DNA from: Massilia timonae CCUG 45783
Lineage (GTDB): Bacteria > Pseudomonadota > Gammaproteobacteria > Burkholderiales > Burkholderiaceae_D
Reading direction: 5' to 3'
Length of the DNA stretch: 64,000 nt
Assembly: GCF_000315425.1 (NCBI RefSeq)
Contig: NZ_JH992924.1
Span: 487,740-551,739, forward strand
The translations under genes and the position numbers were made by a program. A model generated the notes under the pieces. That model was not told the DNA's origin. It searched no databases and saw nothing but the letters and a program-made list of their open reading frames with translations. The stretch's first letter is position 1, and each line of letters opens with the position of its first letter. Below are positions 17,059 to 26,064 of this stretch, piece by piece.

Positions 17059-18474
17059 ATGGCAAAGTCCGCCGCAGATGTAATGCAACTGGTCAAGGAC
17101 AACGAAGTCAAATTCGTTGATTTACGCTTCGCCGATACCCGCGGCAAGGAACAACACGTCACGGTCCCGGTGTCGCACTTCGACCTGGACAAATTCGAAT
17201 CCGGCCACGCCTTCGATGGCTCGTCGATCGCCGGCTGGAAAGGTATTGAAGCCTCGGACATGCTCCTGCTGCCGGACCCGAACACCGCCAACCTCGACCC
17301 GTTCATGGAAGAGACCACGCTGTTCATGCAGTGCGACGTCATCGAACCGTCGGACGGCAAGGGCTACGACCGCGATCCGCGCTCGATCGCCAAGCGCGCC
17401 GAGGCCTACCTGAAATCGTCGGGCATCGGCGACACCGCCTACTTCGGCCCGGAACCTGAATTCTTCATCTTCGACTCGGTCCGCTGGAAGATCGACATGT
17501 CGGGCTGCTTCGTCAAGATCGACTCGGAAGAAGCCTCGTGGTCGACCGACAAGGAGTTCGAAGGCGGCAACAGCGGCCACCGTCCGACCGTCAAGGGCGG
17601 CTACTTCCCGGTCCCACCGGTCGATTCGTTCCAGGACATGCGTTCGGAAATGTCGCTGATCCTCGAATCGATGGGCATCCCGGTCGAAGTGCACCACCAC
17701 GAAGTGGCCGGCGCCGGCCAGAATGAGCTGGGCACCAAGTTCTCGACCCTGGTCGAGCGCGCCGACTGGACCCAGAACCTGAAATACGTCATCTGGAACG
17801 TCGCCCACAGCTACGGCAAGACCGCGACCTTCATGCCGAAGCCGATCAACGGCGACAACGGCTCGGGCATGCACGTGCACCAGTCGATCTGGAAAGACGG
17901 CAAGAACCTGTTCGCAGGCGACGGCTATGCCGGCCTGTCGGAAACCGCGCTGTTCTACATCGGCGGCATCATCAAGCACGCACGCGCGCTGAACGCGATC
18001 ACCAACCCGGGCACCAACTCGTACAAGCGCCTGGTGCCTGGCTACGAAGCCCCGGTCAAGCTGGCCTACTCGGCCCGCAACCGTTCGGCATCGATCCGCA
18101 TCCCGCACGTGGCGAACCCGAAAGGCCGCCGCATCGAGACCCGCTTCCCGGATCCGCTGGCCAACGTCTACCTGTGCTTCGCCGCGCTGCTGATGGCGGG
18201 CCTGGACGGCATCCAGAACAAGATCCACCCGGGCGAAGCCGCGACCAAGGACCTGTACCACCTGCCGCCGGAAGAAGACAAGCTGATCCCGACCGTGTGC
18301 GCCTCGCTGGAAGAAGCGCTGGAAGCCCTGGACAAGGACCGCGAGTTCCTGACCCGCGGCGGCGTGTTCAGCGACAGCATGATCGATGCCTACATCGAGC
18401 TGAAGATGAACGAAGTGCAGCGTCTGCGCATGACCCCGCACCCGGCCGAATTCGACATGTACTACTCGTCGTAA
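17059..18474 (+). CDS. glnA: Glutamine synthetase, type I
   Basis: The 471-residue enzyme makes glutamine from glutamate, ammonia and ATP. It has the usual glutamine-synthetase N-terminal domain (DGSSIAGW near residue 55), the ATP-binding region including GSGMHVHQS, and the C-terminal [10 protein letters not shown] segment. Y400 in [10 protein letters not shown] is the expected adenylylation site, the target of GlnE encoded at 48880-51597. The ribosome-binding site is AGGAG before 17059. Transcription is probably NtrC/sigma-54 dependent, from the elements at 16801-16994. The gene heads the DUF4124-ntrB-ntrC cluster, with an intervening hairpin at 18531. Confidence 0.98.
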   Translation: MAKSAADVMQLVKDNEVKFVDLRFADTRGKEQHVTVPVSHFDLDKFESGHAFDGSSIAGWKGIEASDMLLLPDPNTANLDPFMEETTLFMQCDVIEPSDGKGYDRDPRSIAKRAEAYLKSSGIGDTAYFGPEPEFFIFDSVRWKIDMSGCFVKIDSEEASWSTDKEFEGGNSGHRPTVKGGYFPVPPVDSFQDMRSEMSLILESMGIPVEVHHHEVAGAGQNELGTKFSTLVERADWTQNLKYVIWNVAHSYGKTATFMPKPINGDNGSGMHVHQSIWKDGKNLFAGDGYAGLSETALFYIGGIIKHARALNAITNPGTNSYKRLVPGYEAPVKLAYSARNRSASIRIPHVANPKGRRIETRFPDPLANVYLCFAALLMAGLDGIQNKIHPGEAATKDLYHLPPEEDKLIPTVCASLEEALEALDKDREFLTRGGVFSDSMIDAYIELKMNEVQRLRMTPHPAEFDMYYSS

Positions 18475-18530
18475 TCGGTTAGCAATACTGTTGTGCCTGC
18501 GCATCGCCATGCTCCACGGCGATGCCATGA

Positions 18531-18566
18531 AACGCGGGGAAAGCGATGGCTTTCCCCGCGTTTTTT
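18531..18566 (+). terminator. Strong hairpin-T terminator or attenuator between glnA and ntrBC
   Basis: There is a perfect 14-bp stem (18531-18544 with 18549-18562), a GATG loop and a run of six T residues. It should stop most glnA transcripts and leave partial read-through into the DUF4124-ntrB-ntrC genes, as is known for glnA-ntrBC operons in other proteobacteria. Confidence 0.85.
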
Positions 18567-18636
18567 GTTGCTTCGGGTATAGTCGGGCGCGACTACAATG
18601 CATCTTCCCGCCGATGCAAGCTACCGAGTGATAGGA

Positions 18637-19161
18637 ATGACAAACATCGTTTTTCACGGCGCCGTGGCCATGTTCGCCCTGCTGTTCTGCGCCTCGGCCC
18701 AAGCCCAGATCTACCGCTGTCTCGATGCCAACGGCCGCCCGCTGTACACCGACACCAAGGTCGGCAAGTGCCAGCTGATCGACACCGGCTACAGTTCGCC
18801 GCCGGCCGCGTCGAAGCCGATCCCGGCCCCGCGCTCATCGAGCGCCTCGGGCGGATCGGGTTCGGCAAGCGCGCCGAGCCCGGCCGCCGCCAGCACCCCG
18901 TCGGGCTTCCCGCGCGTGGACAACGTGGTGCAGCGCGCGCGCGACGACGAGCGGCGCGAGATCCTGGGCGACGAGCTGCGCATCGAGGAACGCAAGCTGG
19001 CGGACCTCAGGAAGGAATTCAATAACGGCGAGCCCGAGCGCCAGGGTAACGAGCGTAATTACGCCAAGTACCAGGAGCGGGTGGCGTCGATGCGCGACGA
19101 GATCAACCGGACCGAACGCAATATCGAGGCGCTGCGGCGCGAGATCGGCAATATCAGATGA
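18637..19161 (+). CDS. DUF4124 domain-containing exported protein
   Basis: This 174-residue protein has a signal peptide (cleavage near AQA-QI, residue 24). A DUF4124 motif follows at once (IYRCLDANGRPLYTDTKVG), then a Ser/Pro/Ala-rich linker and a charged coiled-coil of about 60 residues (DDERREILGDELRIEERKL). The function of DUF4124 proteins is unknown; they are usually periplasmic. The ATG at 18637 follows a GATAGGA sequence; an upstream ATG at 18598 would bury the signal peptide. The stop overlaps the ntrB start by 4 bp (ATGA), so it is locked into the nitrogen operon. Confidence 0.82.
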   Translation: MTNIVFHGAVAMFALLFCASAQAQIYRCLDANGRPLYTDTKVGKCQLIDTGYSSPPAASKPIPAPRSSSASGGSGSASAPSPAAASTPSGFPRVDNVVQRARDDERREILGDELRIEERKLADLRKEFNNGEPERQGNERNYAKYQERVASMRDEINRTERNIEALRREIGNIR

Positions 19162-20261
19162 CCCTGCCACCTTTGAAGGACACTCCCGCTTTTGACGCGG
19201 GCGATCCGGCGCGCTACGCCGGCCTCGACCTGCTGGCCTCGGCCGTGCTGCTGACCGGCGCCGATGGCGAGGTGCTGTATGCGAACGCCGCCGCCGAGAA
19301 CCTGATGGAGCTGTCGCTCAAGTCGCTGCAGCGCCATCGCCTGCCCGAGCTGTTCCAGAACGGCGCCGAGCTGGCGGCCCTGATCGGCCAGGCGCTGGCC
19401 CACCAGTACGCCGACCTGCGCCAGGACCTGACCCTGCAGCGCAATAACCGCGAGCCGCTGCACGTGAACAGCATCGTCAGCGCGCTGGGCGACGGCACCC
19501 TCCTGATCGAGCTGCGCGAGAACGTGCAGCAGCTGAAGCTCGACCGCGAGGAGCGCATCCTCGACCAGAGCCAGGCCAACAAGGAACTCATCCGCAACCT
19601 GGCGCACGAGATCAAGAACCCGCTGGGCGGCATCCGCGGCGCGGCCCAGCTGCTGGAGCTCGAGCTGCCGCCGCACCACCTGCTCGAGCTGCAGGAATAC
19701 ACGCAGGTGATCATCAAGGAAGCCGACCGCCTGCAGACCCTGGTCGACCGCCTGCTGGCGCCGCACAGGAAACCTCACATCGTCGGGGACGTCAATATCC
19801 ATGAGGTGTGCGAGCGGGTGCGCAGCCTGATCCTGGCCGAATTCCCGCAAGGCTTGAGCATCAAGCGCGACTACGATGCCTCGATTCCGGAGTTTCGCGG
19901 CGATTTCGAGCAGCTGATCCAGGTGGTGCTGAACATCGCCCACAACGCCGCCCAGGCGCTCGCCGGCCGCATCGCCGGGGGCGATGCCGAGATCGTTTTG
20001 CGCACCCGCGTGGCGCGCCAGGTCACCCTGGCCAAGGTTCGTTACGGGCTGGCATTAGACTTGCATATCATCGACAATGGACCGGGCATCGCGCCCGATA
20101 TCCGCGACCGCATTTTCTATCCGCTCGTATCCGGGCGCGACGGCGGGAGCGGCCTCGGGCTGACGCTGGCGCAAACCTTCGTGCAGCAGCACCTGGGGGT
20201 GATCGAGTGCGAAAGCCGGCCTGGACTGACGGATTTCCGTATCCTGCTGCCCCTGCCATAA
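19158..20261 (+). CDS. glnL: Nitrogen regulation histidine kinase NtrB (NR-II)
   Basis: This 367-residue sensor kinase/phosphatase has a PAS domain (about 22-120), a phosphoacceptor helix with H150 in LAHEIKNPLGGIRGAAQ, and a HATPase domain (DNGPGIAPDIRDRIF, then GGSGLGLTLAQTFV). It has no membrane segment, as in NtrB, which is controlled by PII protein and not by an outside signal. It should phosphorylate NtrC when nitrogen is short. The start overlaps the DUF4124 gene by 4 bp; ntrC follows after 64 bp. Confidence 0.96.
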   Translation: MTLPPLKDTPAFDAGDPARYAGLDLLASAVLLTGADGEVLYANAAAENLMELSLKSLQRHRLPELFQNGAELAALIGQALAHQYADLRQDLTLQRNNREPLHVNSIVSALGDGTLLIELRENVQQLKLDREERILDQSQANKELIRNLAHEIKNPLGGIRGAAQLLELELPPHHLLELQEYTQVIIKEADRLQTLVDRLLAPHRKPHIVGDVNIHEVCERVRSLILAEFPQGLSIKRDYDASIPEFRGDFEQLIQVVLNIAHNAAQALAGRIAGGDAEIVLRTRVARQVTLAKVRYGLALDLHIIDNGPGIAPDIRDRIFYPLVSGRDGGSGLGLTLAQTFVQQHLGVIECESRPGLTDFRILLPLP

Positions 20262-20325
20262 GCGCGGGCAGCGAGAAGCGCCGACCAGTCCTTTATTGAA
20301 TCCATGTTGCGGGAAGCACGAATAC

Positions 20326-21828
20326 ATGAAACCAATCTGGATTGTCGACGACGACGCATCGATTCGCTGGGTGCTCGAAAAAGCCCTGGCGCGCGAAAGC
20401 CTGGAGACCCGCAGCTTCGCCAACGCGCGCGAGGCCCTGACCGCCTTTGAAACCGATACCCCGCAGGTGCTGGTATCGGACATCCGAATGCCGGGCGAAT
20501 CCGGCATCGACCTGCTGCAGGCCGTCAAGGCCCGCCATCCCGGCCTGCCGGTCATCATCATCACCGCCTTTTCGGACCTCGATTCGGCGGTGTCCTCGTT
20601 CCAGGGCGGCGCCTTCGACTACCTGGCCAAGCCGTTCGACATCGACAAGGCGGTGGCGCTGATTCGGCGCGCGCTGGAAGAAAGCCTGCGCGAAGCCAGC
20701 GTCGAGGCGCTGCCCGCCGAGACGCCCGAGATCCTGGGCCATGCTCCGGCGATGCAGGAGGTGTTCCGCGCCATCGGCCGCCTGTCGCAATCGAACGTGA
20801 CGGTGCTGATCACGGGCGAATCGGGCACCGGCAAGGAGCTCGTGGCGCGCGCGCTGCACAAGCACAGCCCGCGCGCGCAACAGCCCTTCATCGCCCTGAA
20901 CACCGCGGCGATCCCGAAGGACTTGCTGGAATCGGAACTGTTCGGCCACGAGCGCGGCGCCTTCACCGGCGCCCAGGCCATGCGGCGTGGCCGTTTCGAG
21001 CAGGCCGAGGATGGCACCTTGTTCCTGGACGAGATCGGCGACATGCCGTTCGACCTGCAGACGCGCCTTTTGCGTGTGCTGTCCGACGGCCACTTCTACC
21101 GCGTCGGCGGCCACCAGCCGGTGAAGGCCAATGTGCGCGTGATCGCCGCCACCCACCAGAACCTCGAGCAGCGCGTGCGCGACGGGTTGTTCCGCGAAGA
21201 CCTGTACCACCGCCTGAACGTGATCCGCCTGCGCCTGCCGTCCCTGCGCGAGCGCAGCGACGACATCCCGATCCTCACGCGCCACTTCCTGGTGCAGAGC
21301 GCACACCAATTGGGCGTCGAACCGAAGCGCATGAGCGAGCAGGCGATGCGCTTCCTGACCGGGCTCGAATTGCCGGGCAATGTGCGCCAGCTGGAAAACC
21401 TGTGCAACTGGATCACCGTGATGGCGCCCGGCCAGACCGTCGAGATCAAGGACTTGCCGCGCGACCTGACCCAGGGCCAGGCCGGCGCCGGCGCCAATCC
21501 GGTGCCGCTGGCCGACGGCGTGGTGGGGGCGGGCGCGCTGCCCGTGGCCGGCGCCGGCGGCATCGTCATGCAGGTCGCGGCGCAGGCGCCGGCCTCGCCC
21601 GACGGCTGGATCGACCTGCTCGAACTGCAGGCCGCCGGCATGCTCAGCGCGGGGCAGATGGACGTGATGGACATCCTGGGGCGCCAGTTCGAATCGGCCC
21701 TGATCAGGACAGCCCTCAAGCATACGCACGGACGCAAGAACGACGCCGCAATGCGGCTCGGGATCGGGCGCAACACCATCACGCGCAAGATCGTGGAACT
21801 GGGGATCGACGGCGCGCGCGAGGAATAG
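20326..21828 (+). CDS. glnG: Nitrogen regulation response regulator NtrC (NR-I)
   Basis: The 500-residue regulator has a receiver domain with D52 as phosphate acceptor (SDIRMPGESG), a sigma-54 AAA+ domain with Walker A GESGTGKE and GAFTGA loop, and a C-terminal Fis-type helix-turn-helix (GRKNDAAMRLGIGRNTITRK). Between the AAA+ domain and the DNA-binding domain is a Gly/Ala/Val-rich linker of roughly 45 residues. The start at 20326 (MKPIWIVDDD) is the family start; an upstream frame extension lacks similarity. Likely targets include the two NtrC-like sites before glnA. Confidence 0.97.
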   Translation: MKPIWIVDDDASIRWVLEKALARESLETRSFANAREALTAFETDTPQVLVSDIRMPGESGIDLLQAVKARHPGLPVIIITAFSDLDSAVSSFQGGAFDYLAKPFDIDKAVALIRRALEESLREASVEALPAETPEILGHAPAMQEVFRAIGRLSQSNVTVLITGESGTGKELVARALHKHSPRAQQPFIALNTAAIPKDLLESELFGHERGAFTGAQAMRRGRFEQAEDGTLFLDEIGDMPFDLQTRLLRVLSDGHFYRVGGHQPVKANVRVIAATHQNLEQRVRDGLFREDLYHRLNVIRLRLPSLRERSDDIPILTRHFLVQSAHQLGVEPKRMSEQAMRFLTGLELPGNVRQLENLCNWITVMAPGQTVEIKDLPRDLTQGQAGAGANPVPLADGVVGAGALPVAGAGGIVMQVAAQAPASPDGWIDLLELQAAGMLSAGQMDVMDILGRQFESALIRTALKHTHGRKNDAAMRLGIGRNTITRKIVELGIDGAREE

Positions 21829-21829
21829 G

Positions 21830-21855
21830 CTCGTAGTAAAGCCTCGTAGTAAAGC
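21830..21855 (+). repeat. 13-bp tandem duplication after ntrC
   Basis: CTCGTAGTAAAGC occurs twice without a gap (21830-21842 and 21843-21855), just after the ntrC stop. A second tandem pair, TTTTCACCTCA twice (21910-21931), runs into the corA start codon. They look like small slippage duplications. Confidence 0.6.
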
Positions 21856-21930
21856 CTGATGGTGAAAAGTGTGGCGGGTGGTGTAAGCTCCTGCATCGCC
21901 CGCTCTACCTTTTCACCTCATTTTCACCTC

Positions 21931-22899
21931 ATGCTGATCAACTGCGTCGCCTACCAGGAAGGCAAGAAACTGTGCGATATCCCGGTCGAGGATATCAGCG
22001 AATACCTGAAACAGGACGACACCTTCGTCTGGGTCGCCCTGCGCGACCCGGCGCCCGCCGACATCACCCTGATGCAGGAAGAATTCGGGCTGCACGAACT
22101 GGCGGTCGAAGACGCCCTGCGCGGCCACCAGCGTCCCAAGCTCGAGGAATACGGCGACTCGTTGTTCGTCGTGGTCCAGATCGTGGAGCTGGCGGACGAT
22201 GAACTGAACGTCGGCCAGCTGGCCGTGTTCGCGGGCGAGAACTACGTGCTGTCAGTGCGGCGCGACGCCAGCCAGGGCTTCCTGGGCGTGCGCGCGCGCG
22301 CCGAGCGCGAGCCGCATCAACTCAGGAAGGGCGCCGGCTTCGTGCTGTATGCGCTGGTCGACGCCGTGGTCGACCGCTACTTCCCGGTGGTCGACATGCT
22401 CGAATCCGAGCTCGAATCGATCGAGGACCACATCTTCGGCATGCAGGGCAAGCAGCGCGCCAACGTCGAGCGCCTGTATGAGCTCAAGCGCAAGGCGCAG
22501 ACCCTGCGTCACGCCGTGGTGCCGCTGATGGACGCCGTCGGCCGCCTGTACGGCGGCCGGGTGCCGGGCGTGGTGCTCGAGACCCAGGATTACTTCCGCG
22601 ACGTGCACGACCACCTGTACCGCATCGCCGGCCGCCTGGACGCGGTGCGCGACACCATCAACACCGCGATCCAGGTGACCCTGTCGATGGTGGCGATCGA
22701 GGAGAACGAAGTCAGCAAGAAGCTGGCCTCGTACGCCGCGATCTTCGCCGTGTTCACGGCCTTCGCCGGGGTGTGGGGGATGAACTTCGAGTTCATGCCG
22801 GAGCTGAAGTGGAAGTGGGGCTATCCGCTGGCGCTTCTCACCATGGTGGGCGTGTGCGCCTACCTGTACCGGCGGTTCAAGAAGGCCGGCTGGTTGTGA
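21931..22899 (+). CDS. corA: Magnesium/cobalt transporter CorA
   Basis: The 322-residue protein is a CorA-type divalent cation channel of the inner membrane. It has a large acidic cytoplasmic N-terminal domain, a long stalk helix (LERVEDHI-like region near 165-230), and two C-terminal membrane helices joined by the signature loop with GMN (GVWGMNFEF). The positively charged tail RRFKKAGWL is usual. I start at ATG 21931 (MLINCVAYQ). Upstream in-frame ATG 21859 adds 24 residues from the repeated leader. The stop abuts the convergent exporter gene, with no intergenic base. Confidence 0.95.
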   Translation: MLINCVAYQEGKKLCDIPVEDISEYLKQDDTFVWVALRDPAPADITLMQEEFGLHELAVEDALRGHQRPKLEEYGDSLFVVVQIVELADDELNVGQLAVFAGENYVLSVRRDASQGFLGVRARAEREPHQLRKGAGFVLYALVDAVVDRYFPVVDMLESELESIEDHIFGMQGKQRANVERLYELKRKAQTLRHAVVPLMDAVGRLYGGRVPGVVLETQDYFRDVHDHLYRIAGRLDAVRDTINTAIQVTLSMVAIEENEVSKKLASYAAIFAVFTAFAGVWGMNFEFMPELKWKWGYPLALLTMVGVCAYLYRRFKKAGWL

Positions 22900-23778
22900 T
22901 CAGCGCCGGTCGGCGGTCGCCGCCGCCCCGGCGCAGGCCAGCGTCACCAGCGCGATCGCCAGCCATTGCAGCGTCGTGAGCCGCTCGCCCAGCAGCAGGA
23001 AGCCCGCCAGCGCCGCCACTGCGGGACCGGCGCTGACCAGGATCCCGAACACGCGCCGCGGCAGGCGCTTGAGCGCCTTCATCTCGAGCGTATAGGGCAG
23101 GGCGGACGACAGCAGCGCCACCGCCAGGCCGCCGCCCAGCACCGCGGGCGCCAGCAGGTCGCCGCCGGCGTGGGTGACGCCGAACGGCACCACGAACACG
23201 CAGGCCGCCAGCAGCCCCCAGGACACGGCCTGGCCGCCGTCCAGCATTGATACCCGCTTGCCGAACACGATGTACATCGCCCAGCAGAACGCCGCGGCCA
23301 GCGCGTAAGCGATGCCGATCGGGTCCAGCGGGGCGCTGCCGGCCGCCGTCGGCAGCAACAGCCATAATCCCGCGCCGGCGAGGATCACCCACAGGAAGTC
23401 GCGCGCATGGCGCGAGGACAGGATCACCACCGCCAGCGGCCCGGTGACTTCGATCGCGACCGCGATGCCGAGCGGGATGCGTTCGAACGAGCGGTAGATG
23501 AACAGGTTCATTGCCCCCAGCATCACGCCGTAGATGACGAGATTGGGCACGTCGGCGCGGCGCAGCTTGAAACGCCACGGCCGCACGATGGCGAGCAGGA
23601 TCAGGGCCGACAGGCCGACCCGCAGCGCCACCACGCCGGCGCTGCCGACCGCCGGAAACAGGCCCTTGGCCCAGGCGGCGCCGGCATTGATCGACACCAG
23701 CGAACCCAGGATCGCCAGCGCGGGCGCGGCCACGCCCTGGGCTCTGGTGGCGGCGTGCGCGTTCACCTGATCATTCAC
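22900..23778 (-). CDS. EamA-family transporter, RhtA-like
   Basis: This 292-residue membrane protein has about ten hydrophobic segments in two EamA repeats. IPLGIAVAIEVTGPLAVVIL (residues 120-139) resembles RhtA, the threonine/homoserine exporter of Escherichia coli, and is the reason for the subfamily guess. The ATG overlaps the stop of the upstream flavoprotein gene (ATGA), suggesting co-translation. It converges with corA. The true substrate, a hydrophilic amino acid or a similar metabolite, is not shown by the sequence. Confidence 0.86.
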   Translation of the reverse strand: MNDQVNAHAATRAQGVAAPALAILGSLVSINAGAAWAKGLFPAVGSAGVVALRVGLSALILLAIVRPWRFKLRRADVPNLVIYGVMLGAMNLFIYRSFERIPLGIAVAIEVTGPLAVVILSSRHARDFLWVILAGAGLWLLLPTAAGSAPLDPIGIAYALAAAFCWAMYIVFGKRVSMLDGGQAVSWGLLAACVFVVPFGVTHAGGDLLAPAVLGGGLAVALLSSALPYTLEMKALKRLPRRVFGILVSAGPAVAALAGFLLLGERLTTLQWLAIALVTLACAGAAATADRR

Positions 23779-25394
23779 TTGGCCGCCATCGCCCTGGCCA
23801 CCGCCTCGGCCACGCGGATGCCGTCCACCGCGGCCGACATGATGCCGCCCGCGTAGCCGGCGCCTTCGCCGGCCGGGAACAGGCCGCGCGTGTTCAGGCT
23901 TTGCAGGTCGTCGTTATTGCGCTTGATGCGGATCGGCGACGAGGTGCGGGTCTCGACGCCGGTGAGCACCGCGTCTTCCTTGTAGTAGCCCTTGATCTGC
24001 TTGTCGAAGGCGACGAAGGCTTCGCGCAGCGCCGTGATCGCGTAGTCCGGCAGCGAGGTCGCCAGGTCGGTCAGGTGCACGGCCGGGCGGAACGACGGCG
24101 TCACCGATCCGAATTCGGTCGAGGGCCTGCCTTTGACGAAGTCGCCCATCAGCTGGCCCGGCGCGTCGTAGGTGCCGCCGCCCAGCACGAAGGCGCGCGA
24201 TTCGAGCTCGCGCTGGAAATCGATCCCGGCCAGCGGGTGGCCGGGATAGTCGTCGGGCGTGATGCCGACCACGATCGCGCTGTTGGCGTTGCGCTCGGCG
24301 CGCGAGTACTGGCTCATGCCGTTGGTGACGACGCGGCCTTCCTCGCTCGACGCGGCGACCACGGTGCCGCCCGGGCACATGCAGAAGCTGTAGACCGAGC
24401 GGCCGTTGGAGGCGTGGTGCACGATCTTGTAGTCGGCCGCGCCGAGCAGCTTGTTGCCGGCGTTCGGGCCGAAGCGGCAGACGTCGATCAGCGACTGCGG
24501 GTGCTCGACCCGGAAGCCGATCGAGAACGGCTTGGCTTCGATGTAGACGCCGCGGTCGTACAGCATCTGGAAGGTGTCGCGCGCGCTGTGGCCGATCGCC
24601 ATCGTCAGGTGGCGGGTCGCGATCTCTTCGCCGCTGGCCAGGCGCACGCCGACCACCTGGCGCACGCCGCCGCTCTCTTCGACCAGCACGTCGTCCACGC
24701 GCGTCTCGAAACGGATCTCGCCGCCGAGCCGGATGATCTCGGCCCGCATCTGTTCGACCATCTTGACCAGGCGGAAGGTGCCGATGTGCGGCTTGCTGAC
24801 GTACATGATCTCTTCCGGTGCGCCGAAGCGCACGAACTCGGTGAGCACCTTGCGGCCGTGATGGTTGCTGTCCTTGATCTGGCTGTACAGCTTGCCGTCC
24901 GAGAAGGTGCCGGCGCCGCCTTCGCCGAACTGCACGTTCGACTCGGTATTGAGCTTGCGCTTGCGCCAGAAGCCGAAAGTGTCCACGGTGCGCTCGCGCA
25001 CGATCTTGCCGCGCTCGAGGATGATCGGATTCAGGCCCATCTGGGCCAGGACCAGCGCCACGAACAGGCCGCAGGGGCCGGTGCCGACCACGACCGGACG
25101 CGGGGTGCCAGGGGCCGGCTTGCCCACCTGGACGAACTTGTATTCCACGTCGGGCGAGGGCATCACGTGCTGGTCGTGCTTGAGGCGCGCCAGCACCGCC
25201 GCTTCGCCGCGCACTTCGGCGTCGATCGAATAGATCAGCACGATGGCGGCCTTCTTGCGCGCATCGTAGCTGCGCTTGTAGACGCTGAAGTCGACCAGGT
25301 CGGCGTCCTGGATGCCGAGGCGGGCCAGGATGGCCTCGCGCAGGGCCGGCTCGGGGTGGTTCAGGGGGAGTTTGAGTTCGTTAATACGCAGCAT
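23775..25394 (-). CDS. FAD-dependent oxidoreductase (COG2509-like)
   Basis: The 539-residue flavoprotein has an FAD/NAD(P)-binding motif (VVVGTGPCGLFVALVLAQMG, near residue 100) preceded by a small N-terminal domain. Later it has GEGAGYAGGIMSAAVDG, which positions the FAD near the C-terminus. This layout, with LNTRGLFPAGEGAGYAGG, is that of uncharacterised FAD-dependent dehydrogenases (COG2509), distantly related to geranylgeranyl-reductase-like proteins. Cysteine-rich FCMCPGG occurs mid-protein. The reaction is unknown. It is the first gene of a two-gene operon with the EamA exporter, which overlaps it by 4 bp. Confidence 0.83.
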   Translation of the reverse strand: MLRINELKLPLNHPEPALREAILARLGIQDADLVDFSVYKRSYDARKKAAIVLIYSIDAEVRGEAAVLARLKHDQHVMPSPDVEYKFVQVGKPAPGTPRPVVVGTGPCGLFVALVLAQMGLNPIILERGKIVRERTVDTFGFWRKRKLNTESNVQFGEGGAGTFSDGKLYSQIKDSNHHGRKVLTEFVRFGAPEEIMYVSKPHIGTFRLVKMVEQMRAEIIRLGGEIRFETRVDDVLVEESGGVRQVVGVRLASGEEIATRHLTMAIGHSARDTFQMLYDRGVYIEAKPFSIGFRVEHPQSLIDVCRFGPNAGNKLLGAADYKIVHHASNGRSVYSFCMCPGGTVVAASSEEGRVVTNGMSQYSRAERNANSAIVVGITPDDYPGHPLAGIDFQRELESRAFVLGGGTYDAPGQLMGDFVKGRPSTEFGSVTPSFRPAVHLTDLATSLPDYAITALREAFVAFDKQIKGYYKEDAVLTGVETRTSSPIRIKRNNDDLQSLNTRGLFPAGEGAGYAGGIMSAAVDGIRVAEAVARAMAAK

Positions 25395-26064
25395 GGGAAG
25401 GGTGGTTGCTGGTGAGGCAACAAATAGAAGGCGAACAAAAGCGTCATTTTACTTGGCGTCATGCAGCCCGTGTGGCGAAAGCGGCGGCCATGCATGGACG
25501 TCGCCCCGCACCTGGTTCCCGGCGCTACCCTGCATGCGACATTTGGTAATAGAGGAGTGTAAAGACAGGTTTTCTTTTCGACGCTTTATTACTAGAACAA
25601 ATATCCTTATGCGCCAGAAGATAGTCTATAGACAACGAAAATTAGTTAAATATGACATGGTGCCGAATGATATTTGCACCGGATTGGCGCCTTGCAACGT
25701 AAATACGGCTATTTGTATGGTTAGACTCACTTTTGACAGAATATTGCGAGGTAGCGCCAGTTTGGTGCTTCGCATTGCCAAAATTGTGCGGCGCCGCACC
25801 AATCTGGCTGAATTTAATTTGCAGGTTTGGATTTCTCATAGGAGAGTGTTGTATATATGCATACCGCAAGAGTGTGTCATTGACACAATAACTTATGCCA
25901 TGGTCTTATGAATCCAAGCAACTCTACAGCGTTATCAAGTAAATGAATATGCCGTCAGTTGCCACAAGAGAGGAAAAGTTACAAACGCAGTGACTTTAGG
26001 ATTACAACTAAAAACCAACACCGGCCGCTTCACGAGGGTGGCCGACAAGAGGACAGGAAATCGC
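25395..26064. other. Intergenic promoter region of TonB-dependent receptor 1
   Basis: These 670 bp hold no convincing gene. The first part is AT-rich relative to the rest of the window. The last 230 bp share blocks with the region upstream of receptor 2: a GTTGT-TATATGCATACC block, a palindrome, a TAAATGAATAT block and AAGAGAGGAAA. They probably form a regulated promoter and leader. Confidence 0.6.
25873..25887. promoter_or_regulatory. Operator-like palindrome upstream of receptor 1
   Basis: TGTGTCA-T-TGACACA is a perfect 7-bp-arm inverted repeat. Its centre is 185 bp before the receptor ATG. The same sequence at the same distance stands before the next receptor. A nearby TATATGCATACC block is also shared. 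It probably binds a dimeric repressor or activator. Confidence 0.6.

Noticed and set aside
25312..25911. 200-codon frame upstream of receptor 1
   Set aside because: It overlaps the FAD gene end on the opposite strand and the shared leader blocks, and has no recognisable domain.
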